NCBI GenBank assembly: GCA_018262455.1 | Contig: JAGSPR010000609.1 | Coordinates: 1-8,291, forward strand | DNA: 8,291 nt | Direction: 5' to 3' | DNA from: Deltaproteobacteria bacterium | GTDB lineage: Bacteria; Myxococcota; Polyangia; Haliangiales; Haliangiaceae | Part shown: positions 6,355-8,291 of the stretch, in pieces | How positions within the stretch are numbered: the first letter of the stretch is position 1 | Layout of the letters: each line of letters begins with the position of its first letter | Made by a program: the position numbers and the translations under genes | Notes under the pieces: model-generated | Seen by the model: only the letters and a program-made list of their open reading frames with translations | Told to the model about the DNA's origin: nothing | The model's database searches: none

Positions 6355-8045
6355 CCGGCTCCGAGGGTCCGTCCGGCCTTGTCGAGTGCGGCCTTCCTGA
6401 GCTGCGAGCCGGTCGGTCCGTCTCCGAGCTTCTTGCGAAGCGCCTCGCCGTGACCAGGCCCGACCACGTCGCGCAGGTACGACTCGAGGTGGAACGTGTC
6501 GCTGTGCTCCTTGGTGTGGCACTGGGTCGCACACAGATCCTGCGCCGGACCCCGCTGGAGTGCCGGTGGTCTTTCCTCGCCTCCCTTGGCGACGTGGATC
6601 GACCCCGGTCCGTGGCAGGTCTCGCACTGGACGTCGCGCAGCGAGGTCCGGGTTTCGTCGGCGAGGCTCGCGAGATTGGATCCCCCGGGCTTGTCCCATC
6701 CGGTCGCGTGGCAGCCGATGCAGTCGTAGTCGTACTGCTGGCCGCGCTCGACCAGCGTCTGCCAGGCGTGGGTGTGCCGCGTCTTGTTCCAGAACTCGAC
6801 CGCGTCGGAGTGGCAGTCGTCGCACGCCGCCGCACCGACATAGGATGCCGCGCCCCTGCCGGGCACCGGCACCGCGAGCTTGGCGGCGGCCTTGACGTTG
6901 GCCGCGCCGGCCGCCCGGTAGAACTCGGTGACCCGATCGTGGACCGACTTTGCGCACGCGAGCGTCTTGTTGATCCGGATCTGCTCGAGGGTGAAGTAGC
7001 TGCCGGTCGCCGGCACGTTCAGCGGGTGCGCCTTCAGCTGCTCGCGGCGCTCGGCGAGCTCTCGCCGCTCGGCCTGCTTCTGGGCGACGAACGCCGGATC
7101 GGCGGTCTGGTCCGCGGCGAACTTCGCGAGGTCGGCATCGATCGCGGCGAGCTGGCGTTCGATCGTGACGATCTTGACCATCGCCGCACCGGACCCGATC
7201 GCATCGACGAGCGGGCCATCGCTCCGCACGGTCACATCGATCCGCGACAGGACCTGGCCGCGATTGCCGGGCACCACGAGCCAGCCGGAGCCCAGCTTCT
7301 GGGCTTCGATCTCGACGCGGTCGGGCTCGGGTGCGTTGATGCCGAGGCCCGCGATCGCCAGGTCGACATCGCCGATCTCGCGGGCGAGCTGCGCGGCGTC
7401 CTTCTTCGACGAGGCCTGGACGAGCCCGATGATGATCCTCGCGCCCCGGCGCCGGAGATCGGCGACCGCCGACTTGCCCGCAGCGACCGGATCGGAGACC
7501 GCGACGCCGGCGAGGGTGCCGTTCGCGATCACCCCGAACACGCCGACCTGCGTACCTCCGCTCGTGATCAGGGCAGGCGGCGCGGTCGAGATCCCGGGGG
7601 GCGCATTCACCGCCTGGCGAGGCACGCGCGTGTGGTCGGGGCCCTTGGCGAGATCGGCCGGGCCGAGGCCCAGCGCCCCGACCGCGAGCTCCTCTCCGTA
7701 GGTCTTGATCAGGAGATCCGCCTTGAGCTCCTCCTGGGCATCGAGGTGCGCCGGGACCGGCGACTTCGAGTAGAGCAGCGAGCCGGCGTCGACGAACAGC
7801 GCGGGACCGGCTGCGCGGGCGTCGAGGACCAGCTTGGCAGTCCTCGAGAGGTCACCCAGCGGGTCGCTGGTGCAGCCACAGGGGCCGAGCTGGCCACGGA
7901 CCTCGGCGAGCGCGAACACGGTGAAACTCGGTCTCGCGACGACCGGCTCGGCGCTCGAGCCGCCCGATCCGCTGCTTTTTACGTCGGATTTCGAGCAGCA
8001 TGCCGTCGCAACGAGCACGGCAAGGAGCCCAACCCGGCCGGTCAT
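6342..8045 (-). CDS. Lipoprotein with metallophosphatase-like domain and tetraheme cytochrome c554-like domain
   Basis: A 567-residue exported protein. Residues 1-16 are a lipoprotein signal (cleavage before C16, ATAC), followed by a Ser/Gly linker. Residues 40-275 resemble the N-terminal 5'-nucleotidase/UshA-like metallophosphatase fold, in the form that carries CGC (56-58) before PLGDLSR. Metal-ligand motifs look lost: DAGS (86-89) stands for DxGD, LVQA (208-211) where LSH is usual, and IAGLG (230-234) without the usual GHxH. Residues 292-340 are Glu/Arg/Ala-rich and probably coiled coil. Residues 400-525 are a cytochrome c554-type domain with heme motifs CDDCH (408), CIGCH (442), CETCH (474) and an unusual CATQCH (505) followed by TKEHSDTFH. 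It likely moves electrons at the outer membrane or in the periplasm; donor and acceptor are unknown. ATG 8045 has GAGG 4 bases upstream and gives the signal peptide; a 24-codon longer frame lacks one. It is the first gene of the minus-strand unit. Confidence 0.88.
   Translation of the reverse strand: MTGRVGLLAVLVATACCSKSDVKSSGSGGSSAEPVVARPSFTVFALAEVRGQLGPCGCTSDPLGDLSRTAKLVLDARAAGPALFVDAGSLLYSKSPVPAHLDAQEELKADLLIKTYGEELAVGALGLGPADLAKGPDHTRVPRQAVNAPPGISTAPPALITSGGTQVGVFGVIANGTLAGVAVSDPVAAGKSAVADLRRRGARIIIGLVQASSKKDAAQLAREIGDVDLAIAGLGINAPEPDRVEIEAQKLGSGWLVVPGNRGQVLSRIDVTVRSDGPLVDAIGSGAAMVKIVTIERQLAAIDADLAKFAADQTADPAFVAQKQAERRELAERREQLKAHPLNVPATGSYFTLEQIRINKTLACAKSVHDRVTEFYRAAGAANVKAAAKLAVPVPGRGAASYVGAAACDDCHSDAVEFWNKTRHTHAWQTLVERGQQYDYDCIGCHATGWDKPGGSNLASLADETRTSLRDVQCETCHGPGSIHVAKGGEERPPALQRGPAQDLCATQCHTKEHSDTFHLESYLRDVVGPGHGEALRKKLGDGPTGSQLRKAALDKAGRTLGAGCAR
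6359..6362 (-). promoter_or_regulatory. Ribosome binding site deciding the rlpA GTG start
   Basis: GGAG on the minus strand lies 4 bases before the GTG at 6354. It sits inside the last codons of the cytochrome gene. It supports the start that yields a standard-length lipoprotein signal peptide. Confidence 0.6.
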
Positions 8046-8049
8046 GGCG

Positions 8050-8053
8050 CCTC
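8050..8053 (-). promoter_or_regulatory. Ribosome binding site for the cytochrome lipoprotein
   Basis: GAGG on the minus strand lies 4 bases before the ATG at 8045. It selects the start that places the lipoprotein signal at the very N-terminus. The 72-base gap from 8046 to 8117 must also hold the promoter of the minus-strand operon, but no clear one was found there. Confidence 0.6.
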
Positions 8054-8065
8054 GTATAGCATGGG

Positions 8066-8094
8066 TTGACAGCCCGTACATGCCTGGGTAGATT
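8066..8094 (+). promoter_or_regulatory. Housekeeping (sigma-70 type) promoter of rpsP
   Basis: A perfect TTGACA at 8066-8071 is followed, after exactly 17 bases, by TAGATT at 8089-8094 (four of six matches to TATAAT). Transcription would begin near 8101, leaving a leader of about 17 bases that holds the ribosome binding site. Strength and position fit a ribosomal protein operon. It is the best promoter candidate in the window. Confidence 0.65.
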
Positions 8095-8106
8095 CCGCCG
8101 CTCTCG

Positions 8107-8112
8107 AGAGGA
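8107..8112 (+). promoter_or_regulatory. Ribosome binding site of rpsP
   Basis: AGAGGA lies 5 bases before the ATG at 8118. The spacing is near ideal, which supports this start and strong translation. Confidence 0.7.
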
Positions 8113-8117
8113 TTCAC

Positions 8118-8291
8118 ATGTCCGTCGCGATCCGGTTTTCACGTCAAGGTAAGAAGAAGTGCCCGTTCTACCGCATCGTTGCGGCAGACAAGCGCAAGGC
8201 GCGCGATGGCAAGTTCATCGAGTTGCTCGGGACCTACCATCCCGTCACCAAGGTGCTCAAGCTCGACGCCGAGCGTTACGAGAAGTGGCTC
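8118..8291 (+). CDS. rpsP: 30S ribosomal protein S16 (3' partial)
   Basis: S16 is a small-subunit protein needed for 30S assembly. The first 58 residues are present, and the frame is still open at the window edge. The protein begins [20 protein letters not shown] and continues [20 protein letters not shown] then HPVT, which is the conserved S16 N-terminal half (R-x3-G-x-KK-x-PFYRIV, then RDGxFIExLGTY). The full protein is usually about 80-100 residues, so some 25-40 are missing. It is transcribed away from the cytochrome operon from its own promoter. In many bacteria rpsP leads an operon with a KH-domain protein, rimM and trmD, which would be expected just beyond this window. Confidence 0.96.
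   Translation, partial: MSVAIRFSRQGKKKCPFYRIVAADKRKARDGKFIELLGTYHPVTKVLKLDAERYEKWL

Noticed and set aside
8053..8061. Minus-strand TGCTATACG as an extended -10 promoter for the operon
   Set aside because: It overlaps the ribosome binding site and would start transcription at the start codon, with no -35 match upstream, so the two signals cannot both be used.
6450..8069. Plus-strand open frame of 539 codons opposite the cytochrome gene
   Set aside because: It is antisense to a gene with clear heme motifs and a lipoprotein signal; its own translation is low-complexity Arg/Gly/Asp-rich.
8046..8117. Upstream extension of the cytochrome protein by 24 residues
   Set aside because: It would bury the lipoprotein signal and run through the rpsP promoter; the ATG at 8045 has a ribosome binding site and starts the signal directly.

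Overview
The window is high-GC DNA with dense genes and strong G/C bias at third codon positions. Its content (a HEAT-repeat membrane protein, a multiheme cytochrome lipoprotein, RlpA, and ABC-2 exporters whose permease opens with an IHDLGY-type N-terminus) suggests a Gram-negative deltaproteobacterial or Myxococcota-like bacterium. That placement is inference from gene content only; no marker here was compared with a database.

Layout. Bases 2-1177 (+) hold a HEAT-repeat protein with one membrane helix, open at the left edge. Bases 1250-2776 (+) hold rimO, the ribosomal protein S12 methylthiotransferase, whose last 65 residues do not belong to the family. From 8045 down to 2359 (-) runs a tightly packed five-gene unit. 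In order of transcription it encodes a lipoprotein that joins a degenerate metallophosphatase-like domain to a tetraheme cytochrome c554-like domain, an RlpA lipoprotein, an ATPase-permease fusion of ABC-2 type, a second ABC ATPase, and a second ABC-2 permease. The four junctions overlap by 13, 4, 4 and 4 bases. At the right edge, 8118-8291 (+) is the start of rpsP (ribosomal protein S16), divergent from the operon and preceded by a near-consensus promoter. No gene-free stretch exceeds 75 bases, and I saw no tRNA, rRNA, CRISPR array, insertion sequence or convincing terminator.

The genes suggest a cell-envelope module. An outer-membrane-type lipoprotein carrying hemes, a septal peptidoglycan-acting lipoprotein and two inner-membrane export systems appear to be co-transcribed and translationally coupled. 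What the exporters carry cannot be read from the sequence.

Two places look like deletion junctions. Near 2575-2584 the TRAM domain of rimO stops halfway and the sequence passes directly into the antisense of the last permease, so the two convergent genes overlap by 418 bases and each ends in a tail read from the other's antisense strand. Near 5084-5090 an ATPase that lacks its usual C-terminal end runs in frame into a permease that lacks its start codon. Each could be a real genomic deletion or an assembly error, and both are worth checking in raw reads.
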